Origin: Polaribacter cellanae
GTDB taxonomy: Bacteria > Bacteroidota > Bacteroidia > Flavobacteriales > Flavobacteriaceae
Assembly (NCBI RefSeq): GCF_017569185.1
Contig: NZ_CP071869.1
Location: forward strand, 2,160,001 to 2,224,000
Length of the DNA stretch: 64,000 nucleotides
Direction of reading: 5' to 3'
Both the position numbers and the translations under genes were made by a program. Below the pieces are notes generated by a model. That model was not told where the DNA came from. It saw only the letters and a list, made by a program, of their open reading frames with translations, and did no database searches. Every line of letters starts with the position of its first letter. Position 1 is the stretch's first letter. This document shows positions 44,896 to 54,247 of this stretch, piece after piece.

Positions 44896-45016
44896 CTAAA
44901 GTGAAGCTACATTTTTATTAAAAAAGTCCTTAAACTTCTTTTTGGTAAGCATTGTATCAATGATTTTAAGTATCGTAGATTTATCTTCTTCGTCTAATTG
45001 ATTAATTAGTTTAATC
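44896..45016 (-). pseudogene. Remnant of XRE regulator C-terminus
   Basis: On the - strand a frame open to the IS1 end reads LINQLDEEDKSTILKIIDTM and then LTKKKFKDFFNKNVASL and TAG (44898-44896). This is the C-terminal tail of flavobacterial XRE regulators. The N-terminal HTH is removed by the IS1 end at 45017. As at 23720, the remnant lies just behind a tip-immunity pair and points back to it. Confidence 0.65.
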
Positions 45017-45440
45017 GGTAATGGTACAGATTAGTTGATGATAAATTTCTAAAACATAAGATATTGTAAAACAACAGATTAACAGATTAATTATAGTAAA
45101 TAAGGATGAACAAAAAGTTCATTCTTTTATTTTTGAATGAATTTAAAGGCGTTAAAATGTGTCTTTTTTACCTTGGTGGTTCAAATTAGTTGATGAAAAA
45201 GTTATGAAACGAGCTTGCGAACAACATTTAACCAAATAAATAAAATGCTAAATGAAATGTAAAAAGTGTAAGAGATTAGCCGTTAAAAATGGTAAACAAT
45301 CAAATGGGAGACAACGATACTATTGTAAAAGTTGTAAATGTAGTTTTCAAAGAAGTTATATATAAAAGGCTTATAGGGAGAATACAGATAAAAACATTTA
45401 TCTCTTCTTAAGAGAAAGTGTTGGAATAACTGCAACTGTA
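45017..45440 (+). mobile_element. IS1-family remnant with broken transposase start
   Basis: Outer end 45017-45041, leader hairpin, inner end-like copy and the first part of the transposase: from ATG 45252 the protein reads like the intact one through its zinc finger (YYCKSCKCSFQRSY) and then hits TAA at 45363-45365. Similarity goes on in a broken form to about 45440 and ends there. Confidence 0.75.
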
Positions 45441-45870
45441 CTGTGATTTCTTAATCTTAGTTATTCGTAAGCAACTCATTGACTATATAAAATCTGTATT
45501 AAGAAACTGTAAAGTTGCTTTTTACTTTCAAAATAAAATATAGATTCATAAAATTATGAATATTAAATTATCGAAAGATGACCAATAATTGTTATATATG
45601 ATAATTATCATTTTTTTAAATTTATGAATTATATATTTTAGCAATTCTATAATGTAGAAAGATAATGTTTCTTTATTATTTTTATACTCTAGGAAAAGAT
45701 TCTTTTAAAAAAGAAAATAAAAAATGATGTCAATAATAAATACAAATCTCAAAATTATATTAGTATTACAGCCTTGCTTGATACTTTCTCAAATAGCTTC
45801 TGAACAGTATCTCAATTATTAATATTTTTTTAGAAAATTTCCTTATTTTTGATTACATAAATAAAAAATT
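45441..45870. other. AT-rich spacer before Rhs locus 2
   Basis: 430 bases without a gene that I can see. It contains the candidate -7 box TATTTTTG (45844-45851) for the following genes. Confidence 0.4.
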
Positions 45871-48800
45871 ATGAAAAAAATAACTGGCTTTATTTTAATG
45901 CTACTAATCACCATTTTTTCAAAGGCTCAAACCCCACCTGTTCAATTGAATTCTTACGCACCTTCGTCTCCTAATATTGCTTCTCTTGGGAAATATGCAG
46001 ATTATCCTGTAAGTTTAAATACTGGCACTGTTAACATTTCAGTTCCTTTGTATACCTTAAATACTTCTTCTATTACTTTACCAATCTCTATTAGTTATCA
46101 TAGTTCAGGAATTAAGGTAAATGACAGAGCTTCGAGTGTAGGTTTAGGCTGGAGTCTAAATGCAGGAGGTGTTATTACTAGAACTGTAAAAGGGAGTCCT
46201 GACGGGTATGTTGATAGACCACCAGCCCCAAATGCTGTTGATTATCAGTATTTTGGAGACCCTTTAGCAATGACAAATGACCCAAGATGGATAAACCCAA
46301 ATGCTAACCCTTATTGGTTTAGTCTATTTATCGATGAAAACTATATGAGTCCAAGTGAGTTAAATAAAAAAATCTATTTAGATAAACTTGTTAGGTTTAA
46401 AACAAAAGATGGAGAACCAGATAAATTTATTTACAATTTTAATGGTAATGTTGGAGGTTTTTTTTTAGATGGAATACCTAGAAAAGTATATTCATCTTCT
46501 TATGAAACAGTGAAAATTGAAGAAAATATCAATAATTATGATGGGGGGGACATCAGCATAACTACTCCAGACGGTATATTGTATAAATTTGGTAAAGATT
46601 TTCAAGGAAATTCTGTAACAGAAAAAACAATTCCTTCTAGTTCTACTCAATCAGGTACAACTAGTTACATAAATCCCAACTACATTTCTTCTTGGTATTT
46701 AACTGAGATTGTTTCGGCGAATAAATTAGATACAATTAGTTTTAAATATAAGAGTTACTCTAATCCTGAAAGTTTTTTTTCACAAGGATTTAGTAAAATA
46801 ATAGACGGTTATCAATTAAGTTCTGATGTAAGTTCAAATACTATTGGCGATTGTACTGCTTTAAAAGTAAATTACTCAGGTGTAAGTAGAGAATCTAAAT
46901 ATTTAAAGGAAATCTTATTTAAGTCTGGAAAAATAGTATTCAACTCTGTTAAAGATAGAGAAGATAGTGCTGAATACAGATTATCAAGCATTGAAATTTA
47001 TAATAAAATTAAAAATACCTATAGTAAAATCAAAAGTATAATTCTAGACAATAATCATTATTTTAATAGGACTACATTTGGGAACTTTATAGAACCTTTA
47101 AGTAGTAATGCACCAACCAAATCTTTAAAATTAAAAGAAATTGTCTTTAACAGTAGTAATAATGTAGAAGAAAAAAAATATTCATTTAAATATAATTCTG
47201 GACAATTACCTAAAAGAAATAGCACTGCTCAAGATTATTGGGGATATTATAATGGAAAAACATCCAATAGTTCTTTAGTTCCTGAAGCCACATATTATAA
47301 AACTCCTTCATGTTTTAACCAAACGTTCACTTCAGATAGAAAAGCTAGTTCAGTACATATGAAAGCTGCAGTGTTAGAAGAAATAAAGTACCCAACAAAA
47401 GGAATTGTTAAATTTGATTTTGAACCCCATTATGCTAAAGATGGAAACAATGTTTCAATTCCAGTTGGAGGTTTACGCATAAAGTCTATAAAACATTTTA
47501 TTAATGATGTTACCGACATCCCTTCTCTGATAAAAAGATACACCTATAATGGAGAAGCTTACGCAGGGGATGGAAAAATGCTGTACAAATACGATAATAA
47601 TAAAACTCAATCAGTCTCTATTCCTGGTAGCCCTTTTTCTGGTGGTGTACGTCCTTCTTATAAATATGAAAATTACAGTTCAGACCCGGTTGATATAAAA
47701 TCTAATAATGGCTCTCCAGTAGAATACTCTAAGGTCACAGAATTTAATAGTCAACAAGGAATATCAGGAAAAACAGTTTACAATTATAAGCCTTCTGTTT
47801 TAGATTTTCAAGGGCTACCTATACTTCATACTCCGTATCCAAATGTTGAACTATCTTTTTACCCTCAATGGCAACAAGGAAGATTAGAATCAAAAGAAGT
47901 TTACAGTTATGAAAACAATGCTTATTCACTAGTTTTAAGACAGAAAAATCTTTATACAAATCTAAAACAAAAGATAATTAAAGCTTTAAAAGCACAGGTC
48001 TATGTTCAAGATTCTAATGAAGGAGGGTTAGGAATTGTTGCCTTTAATTACAATATACTTTTAGGTAAAAGCGCTATTCATAAAACAATAACTGAAAAAT
48101 ATAAAAATGGTCAATTAGTTATATCTTCATCATCAGATTATGAATATGAGCAAGAACACTTTTTGTTAAAAAAAGAAATTAGTAATACGAGTGTTATCAA
48201 TAATAAAATTGAAACTCAATATGAATACCCTCATACGATTGAAAATACTTCAGCGGTAACCAATAAGTTAAAAGATAATTTTATGTTAGTACCAGCTATA
48301 CAAACTAAAATGTATAAAGATAAAGCTGGATTAAAAAAATTACTATCTGCTAACTACATTGTTTATAAAGACTGGGGCAATAATGTTATTCTACCTAACT
48401 TAGTCCAAACTGCAAAAGGAACAAGTACATTTGAAGACAGGATAGTTTATCATGATTATGACGATAAGGGAAATCCTACAGAGGTTAGCAAGAAAGATGG
48501 TTTAAAAATTTATTATGTTTGGGGTTATCAACAAACAAAACCCATTGCCAAAATTGTAGGATACACTAGCTTCACTTCCGCTCAACAATTAGCTATAAAC
48601 AATGCAGTTTTAGCGTCAAATAGTGATACTAGTAGATGTTTAGACTCAGAGAGTTGTAATGAGAAAACATTACGAGAAAAGTTAGGTTTAGTAAGAGCTT
48701 TGCTCCCCAACGCTCAAGTTACTACATACACTTACGACCCTTTAATTGGAGTTACTAGTATTACAGATCCGAGAGGCTATACGATGTACTATGAGTATGA

Positions 48801-48879
48801 TACCTTTAACCGCCTAAAACAAGTTAAAGATGCTGCTGGCAAGATATTAACTGAGAATGAATATAACTATAAAAACTAA
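45871..48879 (+). CDS. Secreted Rhs shell protein, first component (locus 2)
   Basis: 1002 residues with signal peptide (about 1-19). Same architecture as the protein at 35982: LPISISYHSSGIKVNDRAS and GWSLNAGGVITR at the start, a beta-rich middle, and a C-terminus with TYTYDPLIGVTSITDPRGY and YDTFNRLKQVKDAAG. It is complete and separated by 3 bases from the second component. The pair looks like a split shell, comparable with the B and C subunits of toxin complexes, exported by the Sec route. Confidence 0.8.
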   Translation: MKKITGFILMLLITIFSKAQTPPVQLNSYAPSSPNIASLGKYADYPVSLNTGTVNISVPLYTLNTSSITLPISISYHSSGIKVNDRASSVGLGWSLNAGGVITRTVKGSPDGYVDRPPAPNAVDYQYFGDPLAMTNDPRWINPNANPYWFSLFIDENYMSPSELNKKIYLDKLVRFKTKDGEPDKFIYNFNGNVGGFFLDGIPRKVYSSSYETVKIEENINNYDGGDISITTPDGILYKFGKDFQGNSVTEKTIPSSSTQSGTTSYINPNYISSWYLTEIVSANKLDTISFKYKSYSNPESFFSQGFSKIIDGYQLSSDVSSNTIGDCTALKVNYSGVSRESKYLKEILFKSGKIVFNSVKDREDSAEYRLSSIEIYNKIKNTYSKIKSIILDNNHYFNRTTFGNFIEPLSSNAPTKSLKLKEIVFNSSNNVEEKKYSFKYNSGQLPKRNSTAQDYWGYYNGKTSNSSLVPEATYYKTPSCFNQTFTSDRKASSVHMKAAVLEEIKYPTKGIVKFDFEPHYAKDGNNVSIPVGGLRIKSIKHFINDVTDIPSLIKRYTYNGEAYAGDGKMLYKYDNNKTQSVSIPGSPFSGGVRPSYKYENYSSDPVDIKSNNGSPVEYSKVTEFNSQQGISGKTVYNYKPSVLDFQGLPILHTPYPNVELSFYPQWQQGRLESKEVYSYENNAYSLVLRQKNLYTNLKQKIIKALKAQVYVQDSNEGGLGIVAFNYNILLGKSAIHKTITEKYKNGQLVISSSSDYEYEQEHFLLKKEISNTSVINNKIETQYEYPHTIENTSAVTNKLKDNFMLVPAIQTKMYKDKAGLKKLLSANYIVYKDWGNNVILPNLVQTAKGTSTFEDRIVYHDYDDKGNPTEVSKKDGLKIYYVWGYQQTKPIAKIVGYTSFTSAQQLAINNAVLASNSDTSRCLDSESCNEKTLREKLGLVRALLPNAQVTTYTYDPLIGVTSITDPRGYTMYYEYDTFNRLKQVKDAAGKILTENEYNYKN

Positions 48880-48882
48880 GAT

Positions 48883-51800
48883 ATGAAAAAGCTACTTATA
48901 TTGTGTTTGACACTTTTATTTTTTAGTTTTATTACAAGCGCCCAAGATACAAACTTAACCGTTTTTGATGATGACCCTGTGGTACCTATTGGACCAGGAG
49001 GCCCTGGGGGTCCGGGAGATCCAGCAACACCTATTCCTATCATTTCTGGTCTTACTTCTGTTAAAGTAAATGATATTAAAACGTACTTGCTAAGCCCCGC
49101 TCCTGCCATAAACTTAAATCAAAAAGGTATTTGGGCAGTTACCAAGGGGGTTATTTTAAGTCAATCCAATACAAATATTCAAATAAAATGGACTGCCTCT
49201 GGGAGTGGGTCGATAACATATTTAATTGTAGACAAGCAATTTGAAGAACTTATTTTTAAAACAGTCTCTTTAAACGTTGTTATAGGGTCATCTACTGGAA
49301 GTTCAACACCAAATCCAACACCGAATCCAACAACTAACTTAAGTAACGAGAATTACATTTACACAATAACACCACGAAAAGCAACCACAGATGTATCTGG
49401 TCTTTCAAATGATGAGAAAATTGAAAATGTCACTTATTTCGATGGTTTAGGAAGAGCGAAACAATCTATAGCTATAAGAGCTGGAGGGCAAAAACAAGAC
49501 ATTGTTACTCATATCGAATACGATGCATTCGGGCGTCAAGCAAAAGAATATTTACCATTTGCAGCTACAACTAATAATGGACTTTACAGGACAGGAGATT
49601 TAGCAACCACTACAAATCACTATTACAAAACAAAATACGCAGAAGATTTTGCAGGAGTTACAGTACCTAATACAAATGCCTACTCACAAAAAGTATTTGA
49701 CAAATCTCCGTTAAACCGAGTTTTAGAACAGGCAGCTCCAGGAAAAGATTGGAAAGTGGGCGCTGGGCATACCATACAATTTGAATATGCTACCAATACA
49801 GCTACAGAGGTAAGACAGTATTATGTGACCACTACTTTTTCAAACAATACTTACACTCCTACTTTACAATTAAATACATCTATTAATTCTGGTTATTACA
49901 AAGCTTCTCAATTATACAAAACTATAACCAAAGATGAAAACCATACTGGCACCACTAAAAATCATACTACAGAAGAGTTTAAAAATAAACAAGGTCAAGT
50001 TGTTTTAAAAAGAACTTATGCAGATATCGATTTAAATGGAGATGGAGACACTGCTGATACTGGAGAGCAACAGGCTAAACATGATACGTACTACGTATAT
50101 GATGATTTTGGAAACTTAACCTATGTTTTACCTCCTAAAGCAGAGGCAAACACATCTAAACCAAATTCAACAAAATTGTCAGAATTATGTTATCAATACA
50201 AATATGATCATAGAAATCGTTTGGTTGAGAAAAAAATACCAGGAAAAGGTTGGGAATATATTATATATGACAATTTAGACAGACCTGTGCTGACTCAAGA
50301 TGCTAATCAAAGAACGCCTAAAAAATGGTTATTTACCAAATACGATCAATTAGGTAGAGTTATATATACAGGAATTTATACACATGCTTCTTTGTCAAGC
50401 AGGACAAGCATGCAAACAACTTTTAAAAACAAAAGTGAAGCTCAAAACTATGAGACAAAAGTAACATCAGGAACAGGTTACAGTGGAACTTATTACTCGA
50501 ATAGCGATTTTCCAAATTCAAATTTAGAAATATTAACTGTTAATTATTATGATAATTATACCTTTAATAGAGCTGGCGCTGGAATATCTGTCACCACAAA
50601 TGGCGTTACATCAACAAGTAATGTAAAAGGACTGGCTACTGGAAGTCGCGTAAAAATCTTAGATACAAACCCAACAAAATGGATTACCACAGTAAGCTAT
50701 TACGATGCTAAGGCTCGATCAATATATACTTACTCAAAAAATGAATATTTAAGCTCCATAGATATTGTAGAGAGTAAATTAGATTTTGTTGGCAAAGTTT
50801 TAGAAACAAAATCTCATCATTCTAAAACAGGAGATAATATCGCCTCTACGATAATTATTAAAGATGATTTGACATACGATCATATGGACAGACTAAAAAA
50901 GCAAAGTCAAACCATTGGGACACATACTGAGACGATTGTGGAAAATACCTATGACGATTTAGGGAAGCTGATAACTAAAGGAGTTGGAGGTAAATCTAGC
51001 AATACTAATAGATTGCAAACGGTAAATTATAAATATAATGTTAGAGGGTGGCTGAGAGGTATCAACGACAATAATACCAGTAATACTTCAGTTTCATTAG
51101 CATCAGGCGATTTATTTGGCTTTGAAATTAACTATAACAATCCAAGTACAGGAGGAACTGCTTTATATAATGGGAATATAAGCCAAACCTTATGGAAAAC
51201 AACAAGTGCTAACCCATCTGGAAACACGATTAGTAATAAATATTCATATTCTTACGATGCTTTAAATCGAATTACAAGTGCAAATGATAATACAGGAAGA
51301 TATGATGTTTGGGGAATTGTGTATGATAAAAATGGAAACATTAAAAATTTAAAAAGAGATGGTCATTTAAATTCTTCCTACACTTCTTTCGGACAAATGG
51401 ATAACTTAACATATTCTTATGACAGTGGAAATAAGTTAATGAAAGTAAGCGATGCACTTGCAAATGATCAATTTGGCTTTAAAGATGATGCCCTAAATAA
51501 TACTGCTGATAGCTCTAATGATTACAGTTATGATGCTAATGGAAATATGCTAACTGATACAAATAAAGGAATTACCTCAATAAGCTACAATCATTTAAAT
51601 TTACCAAAAAGTGTTACCTTAGCAGGAGGAACAATAACTTACAAATATGATGCAACTGGAGTAAAACAAAGTAAAGTAGCTGATGGGAAACTCACAGAAT
51701 ATGCTGGAAATTTTATTTATAAAAAAATAGGTACTGGAACTAAAACGTTAGAATTTTTTAATCATGCAGAAGGGTATGCCTCTCCTAATGGAACTACTGG

Positions 51801-52800
51801 AAATGTTTGGAAGTATGTATATCAATATAAAGATCATTTAGGAAACGTTAGATTGTCTTATAGTGATGCTAACAAAAATAGTAGTATTACTCAATCTGAA
51901 ATTATAGAAGAAAGTAACTACTATCCCTTTGGCTTAAAACATAAAGGATACAATAATGTGGTAAGTTCTAATGGGAATAGTACCGCGCAGAAGTTTGGGT
52001 TCCAAGGACAAGAATTACAAGAAGATTTAAATTTGAATTGGTCTTCTTTTAAATGGAGAAATGCTGACCCTGCGATAGGGAGGTTTTTTAATATTGACCC
52101 ATTAGCTGAAGATTTTGTTCACAATGGGACGTATAATTTTTCTGAAAATAGAGTTATAGATGCAATTGAATTAGAGGGATTAGAGGCAGTAGTTTTAAAT
52201 GGAGAAGTTAGAGGTGGAAGCGCTGTTGGAGGTTATGCTTCTATTCAACTAGCTGCTGATGTAAAAGGTAATGTAGCTTTACAATATTCTTATGGAGCGG
52301 GATTATTCTTCGGAGCAGGAGCAGGAGCAGGAGTAGGTGTAAGTATTAGTGCAGCTCCAACAGTTGACGATTTAGCAGGAGCTGGTGCAGAAGTAGGCTT
52401 ATTTGGAGGACAAGTTATATCTTTAGCAGGTGAAATAAATTTCTCTTTTACTTCAGATGGAGAAGATTGGATTGATGCTTTTACTGCACCTAAAAATCAA
52501 TATATTGGAGCTACAATTTCTGCTGGCCCAGGAATAGGTCTTGGTGTGTATTTAAATCTGAGTAATACAGGTACAATTGGAAAACTTTCTTCAGATGAGA
52601 TTAAAAATTTTATTACAGATACCTTTAAAGGTAATAAGGAATATGGAAATGCTCTTAATGGGATATTAGACATAACCAAAGATTTTCTTAAATCGAATGA
52701 AGGAGCAACAAGTTTTTCAAAAGAACAACTACAATCTTATTATGATAATATTAGTGGTTATATGTATATAATAAATAATCAAAATGAAGAAGAAGAATGA
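48883..52800 (+). CDS. Rhs second component with toxin tip B (intact)
   Basis: 1305 residues. Signal peptide to about residue 20, then a short collagen-like stretch (GPGGPGGPGDP) and an Ig-like region absent from its relative at 39353. The DUF6443-like domain (YFDGLGRAKQSIAIRAGG) and many YD/Rhs repeats follow, then YYPFG (codons 51919-51933), the core end DPAIGRFFNIDPLAED and the tip from about residue 1100. The tip is glycine-rich with GAGLFFGAGAGAGVGVSI and PGIGLGVYLNL, which suggests a beta-barrel or pore-like fold, and ends in an acidic tail; no catalytic motif is seen. It overlaps the immunity candidate by 4 bases. Confidence 0.85.
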   Translation: MKKLLILCLTLLFFSFITSAQDTNLTVFDDDPVVPIGPGGPGGPGDPATPIPIISGLTSVKVNDIKTYLLSPAPAINLNQKGIWAVTKGVILSQSNTNIQIKWTASGSGSITYLIVDKQFEELIFKTVSLNVVIGSSTGSSTPNPTPNPTTNLSNENYIYTITPRKATTDVSGLSNDEKIENVTYFDGLGRAKQSIAIRAGGQKQDIVTHIEYDAFGRQAKEYLPFAATTNNGLYRTGDLATTTNHYYKTKYAEDFAGVTVPNTNAYSQKVFDKSPLNRVLEQAAPGKDWKVGAGHTIQFEYATNTATEVRQYYVTTTFSNNTYTPTLQLNTSINSGYYKASQLYKTITKDENHTGTTKNHTTEEFKNKQGQVVLKRTYADIDLNGDGDTADTGEQQAKHDTYYVYDDFGNLTYVLPPKAEANTSKPNSTKLSELCYQYKYDHRNRLVEKKIPGKGWEYIIYDNLDRPVLTQDANQRTPKKWLFTKYDQLGRVIYTGIYTHASLSSRTSMQTTFKNKSEAQNYETKVTSGTGYSGTYYSNSDFPNSNLEILTVNYYDNYTFNRAGAGISVTTNGVTSTSNVKGLATGSRVKILDTNPTKWITTVSYYDAKARSIYTYSKNEYLSSIDIVESKLDFVGKVLETKSHHSKTGDNIASTIIIKDDLTYDHMDRLKKQSQTIGTHTETIVENTYDDLGKLITKGVGGKSSNTNRLQTVNYKYNVRGWLRGINDNNTSNTSVSLASGDLFGFEINYNNPSTGGTALYNGNISQTLWKTTSANPSGNTISNKYSYSYDALNRITSANDNTGRYDVWGIVYDKNGNIKNLKRDGHLNSSYTSFGQMDNLTYSYDSGNKLMKVSDALANDQFGFKDDALNNTADSSNDYSYDANGNMLTDTNKGITSISYNHLNLPKSVTLAGGTITYKYDATGVKQSKVADGKLTEYAGNFIYKKIGTGTKTLEFFNHAEGYASPNGTTGNVWKYVYQYKDHLGNVRLSYSDANKNSSITQSEIIEESNYYPFGLKHKGYNNVVSSNGNSTAQKFGFQGQELQEDLNLNWSSFKWRNADPAIGRFFNIDPLAEDFVHNGTYNFSENRVIDAIELEGLEAVVLNGEVRGGSAVGGYASIQLAADVKGNVALQYSYGAGLFFGAGAGAGVGVSISAAPTVDDLAGAGAEVGLFGGQVISLAGEINFSFTSDGEDWIDAFTAPKNQYIGATISAGPGIGLGVYLNLSNTGTIGKLSSDEIKNFITDTFKGNKEYGNALNGILDITKDFLKSNEGATSFSKEQLQSYYDNISGYMYIINNQNEEEE
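51919..51932 (+). other. Rhs core/tip junction sequence, copy B
   Basis: TACTATCCCTTTGG inside the intact rhs gene. The 7312-bp tandem unit starts at 51916, three bases earlier, so this is the left border of the repeat. Confidence 0.55.
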
Positions 52801-53030
52801 TAATATTAATGATTACCTCGTTTTTAATAGCTGTTACCTTAATACTATATTCTGTTTTAAAAATTAACAGAATAGCAAAGAAAAATAAGATAACAAACTT
52901 TTTTCAGCTTCTTAAAATAAAAAATAGTGTAATAAAAAATGAATTAAGAAAATTGTATTTATTCATTTTCTTTGCTTTTTTACAATTTTTTTTAATGATG
53001 CTTTTTCTGGTAATGGTACAGATTAGTTGA
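52797..53030 (+). CDS. Small membrane protein, probable immunity protein of tip B, 3' end altered
   Basis: 77 residues with two membrane helices (ILMITSFLIAVTLILYSVL near the start and FIFFAFLQFFLMMLFLV near the end). ATG overlaps the stop of the rhs gene (ATGA). The last codons (GTA ATG GTA CAG ATT AGT TGA) are the IS1-family end at 53009-53033, so the native C-terminus has been cut and replaced. It may still work as an immunity protein; this is not certain. Confidence 0.6.
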   Translation: MIILMITSFLIAVTLILYSVLKINRIAKKNKITNFFQLLKIKNSVIKNELRKLYLFIFFAFLQFFLMMLFLVMVQIS

Positions 53031-53033
53031 TGA
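53009..53033 (+). mobile_element. Isolated IS1-family end
   Basis: The 25 bases match the outer ends at 23795, 35060 and 45017, but the following leader is missing and the sequence passes at once into the region before the Y1 transposase. Repeated at 60321-60345. Confidence 0.7.
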
Positions 53034-53175
53034 TACAACCTGGCACACGCTATTTCTAAACCCCAGATGGCGCTAGTATGTCACGCACACGCTAGTGCTA
53101 GCATTTGCTAGTACCGTTAACAATAAGAACAAAAAGCTATGCTACAAGCGTAGCTTTTTGTATTTTAGTATTGTT
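53034..53175. repeat. REP-like repeats before Y1 transposase
   Basis: GCACACGCTA occurs twice (53043-53052, 53085-53094); GCTAGT/CTAGC palindromic units fill 53071-53115. CAAAAAGCTA (53131-53140)/TAGCTTTTTG (53152-53161) is a 10-bp hairpin. Y1 transposases of the REP type act on short hairpins, so these may be its substrates. Confidence 0.5.
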
Positions 53176-53733
53176 ATGAGTAGAAAATATAAATTCCATA
53201 ATAAAGCAGGTTTATATTTTGCAAGTTTTGCGACTATAAATTGGTTAGATGTATTTACAAGACAAGTATATTTTGATGTTTTAGCAGACAGTGTAAGTTA
53301 TTGTAGAAAAGAGAAAGGGCTAGAATTATATTGTTATTGTTTTATGCCAAGTCATATCCATTTTATCTTTAGAAGTGCTAACGAACAACCATCAGAATTA
53401 TTAAGAGATTTTAAACGTCATACATCTAAAAAAGTCATAGAATCTATAGAAAGTAATCCACAAGAAAGTAGAAAAGAATGGTTATTATGGATGTTTAAAA
53501 GAGCAGGAAAAAAGAATGCAACTACCAGTAAATATCAGTTTTGGCAACATCATAATAAACCTATAGAATTGTGGAGCGAAAAAGTAATCAAACAAAAAAT
53601 AGATTACATCCATAATAATCCAGTAGCAAGTGGTTTTGTAACGGATGCAATTGATTGGAAATACTCAAGTGCTAGAAATTATCAAGAAGATAATACTGTT
53701 TTAGAAATAGATGATTCAGGTTTTTTAGGGTAG
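53176..53733 (+). CDS. REP-associated Y1 (HUH) transposase
   Basis: 185 residues from ATG 53176 (an open frame without a good start continues upstream). The HUH motif is in CFMPSHIHFIFRS and the catalytic Tyr in KQKIDYIHNNPVASG; the C-terminus WKYSSARNY is typical of the TnpA-REP family. These single-strand nucleases cut and join DNA at REP hairpins. It is convergent with the XRE gene, with 2 bases between the stops. An exact second copy is at 60488. Confidence 0.88.
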   Translation: MSRKYKFHNKAGLYFASFATINWLDVFTRQVYFDVLADSVSYCRKEKGLELYCYCFMPSHIHFIFRSANEQPSELLRDFKRHTSKKVIESIESNPQESRKEWLLWMFKRAGKKNATTSKYQFWQHHNKPIELWSEKVIKQKIDYIHNNPVASGFVTDAIDWKYSSARNYQEDNTVLEIDDSGFLG

Positions 53734-53735
53734 TT

Positions 53736-54083
53736 TTATGCGAGTTGTTTTTGAATATCTTTTTGAAATACAAACGCTTTAAGCATTGCTTTTACGCTTG
53801 TAATATTTTCATCATCTAGCTTTTGCACTTTATGAAATAATTGTAATAGTTCTTCATCATTTAGTTTGTTATTTATAATCTGTTCGTTAGAACCGTAAAT
53901 AAGCGCATCTGTAGAAACTTCTAACGCATCAGCAATCTTTTTAGCCACATCAATAGTTGGTGATGTTAAATTACGTTCATATCTTGAAATATGTGTTGCG
54001 TGTACATTTATCATTTTAGCAAGGTCTCCTTGCGAAATATCTTTCTCTGCACGTATTTTTTTTAAGTTATCTCCAAACGACAT
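53736..54083 (-). CDS. XRE-family HTH regulator of module 2
   Basis: 115 residues. Cro/CI HTH at residues 5-62: NLKKIRAEKDISQGDLAKM, HATHISRYERNLTSPT, then IADALEVSTDALIYG. The C-terminal helix KLDDENITSVKAMLKAFV corresponds to the remnants at 23720 and 44896. Divergent from the ATPase gene over 164 bases, probably its repressor. Identical copy at 61048. Confidence 0.85.
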   Translation of the reverse strand: MSFGDNLKKIRAEKDISQGDLAKMINVHATHISRYERNLTSPTIDVAKKIADALEVSTDALIYGSNEQIINNKLNDEELLQLFHKVQKLDDENITSVKAMLKAFVFQKDIQKQLA

Positions 54084-54207
54084 AAGTGTACTGAATTAGT
54101 AAATGAAACATCAAAAATGATATACAAAGTTAGTTAATTATAGACATAAAATGTAATACTGTTAAAAATAATAATCAAAGTATATATTTATAAATAAACA
54201 AAATGTA

Positions 54208-54215
54208 TATATTTG
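54208..54215 (+). promoter_or_regulatory. Candidate promoter of module 2 operon
   Basis: TATATTTG fits TAnnTTTG, 32 bases before the ATG at 54248, in the divergent region. Upstream ATAAACAAAATG resembles the same region of module 1. Repeated at 61520-61527. Confidence 0.5.
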
Positions 54216-54247
54216 TAGTCAAATATGATTATTAAAACTTTTTAACA

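Noticed and set aside
52497..52679. Minus-strand frame inside Rhs tip B (and its copy at 59809)
   Set aside because: It is fully inside a convincing gene on the other strand, without start signals; it is only a shadow frame.
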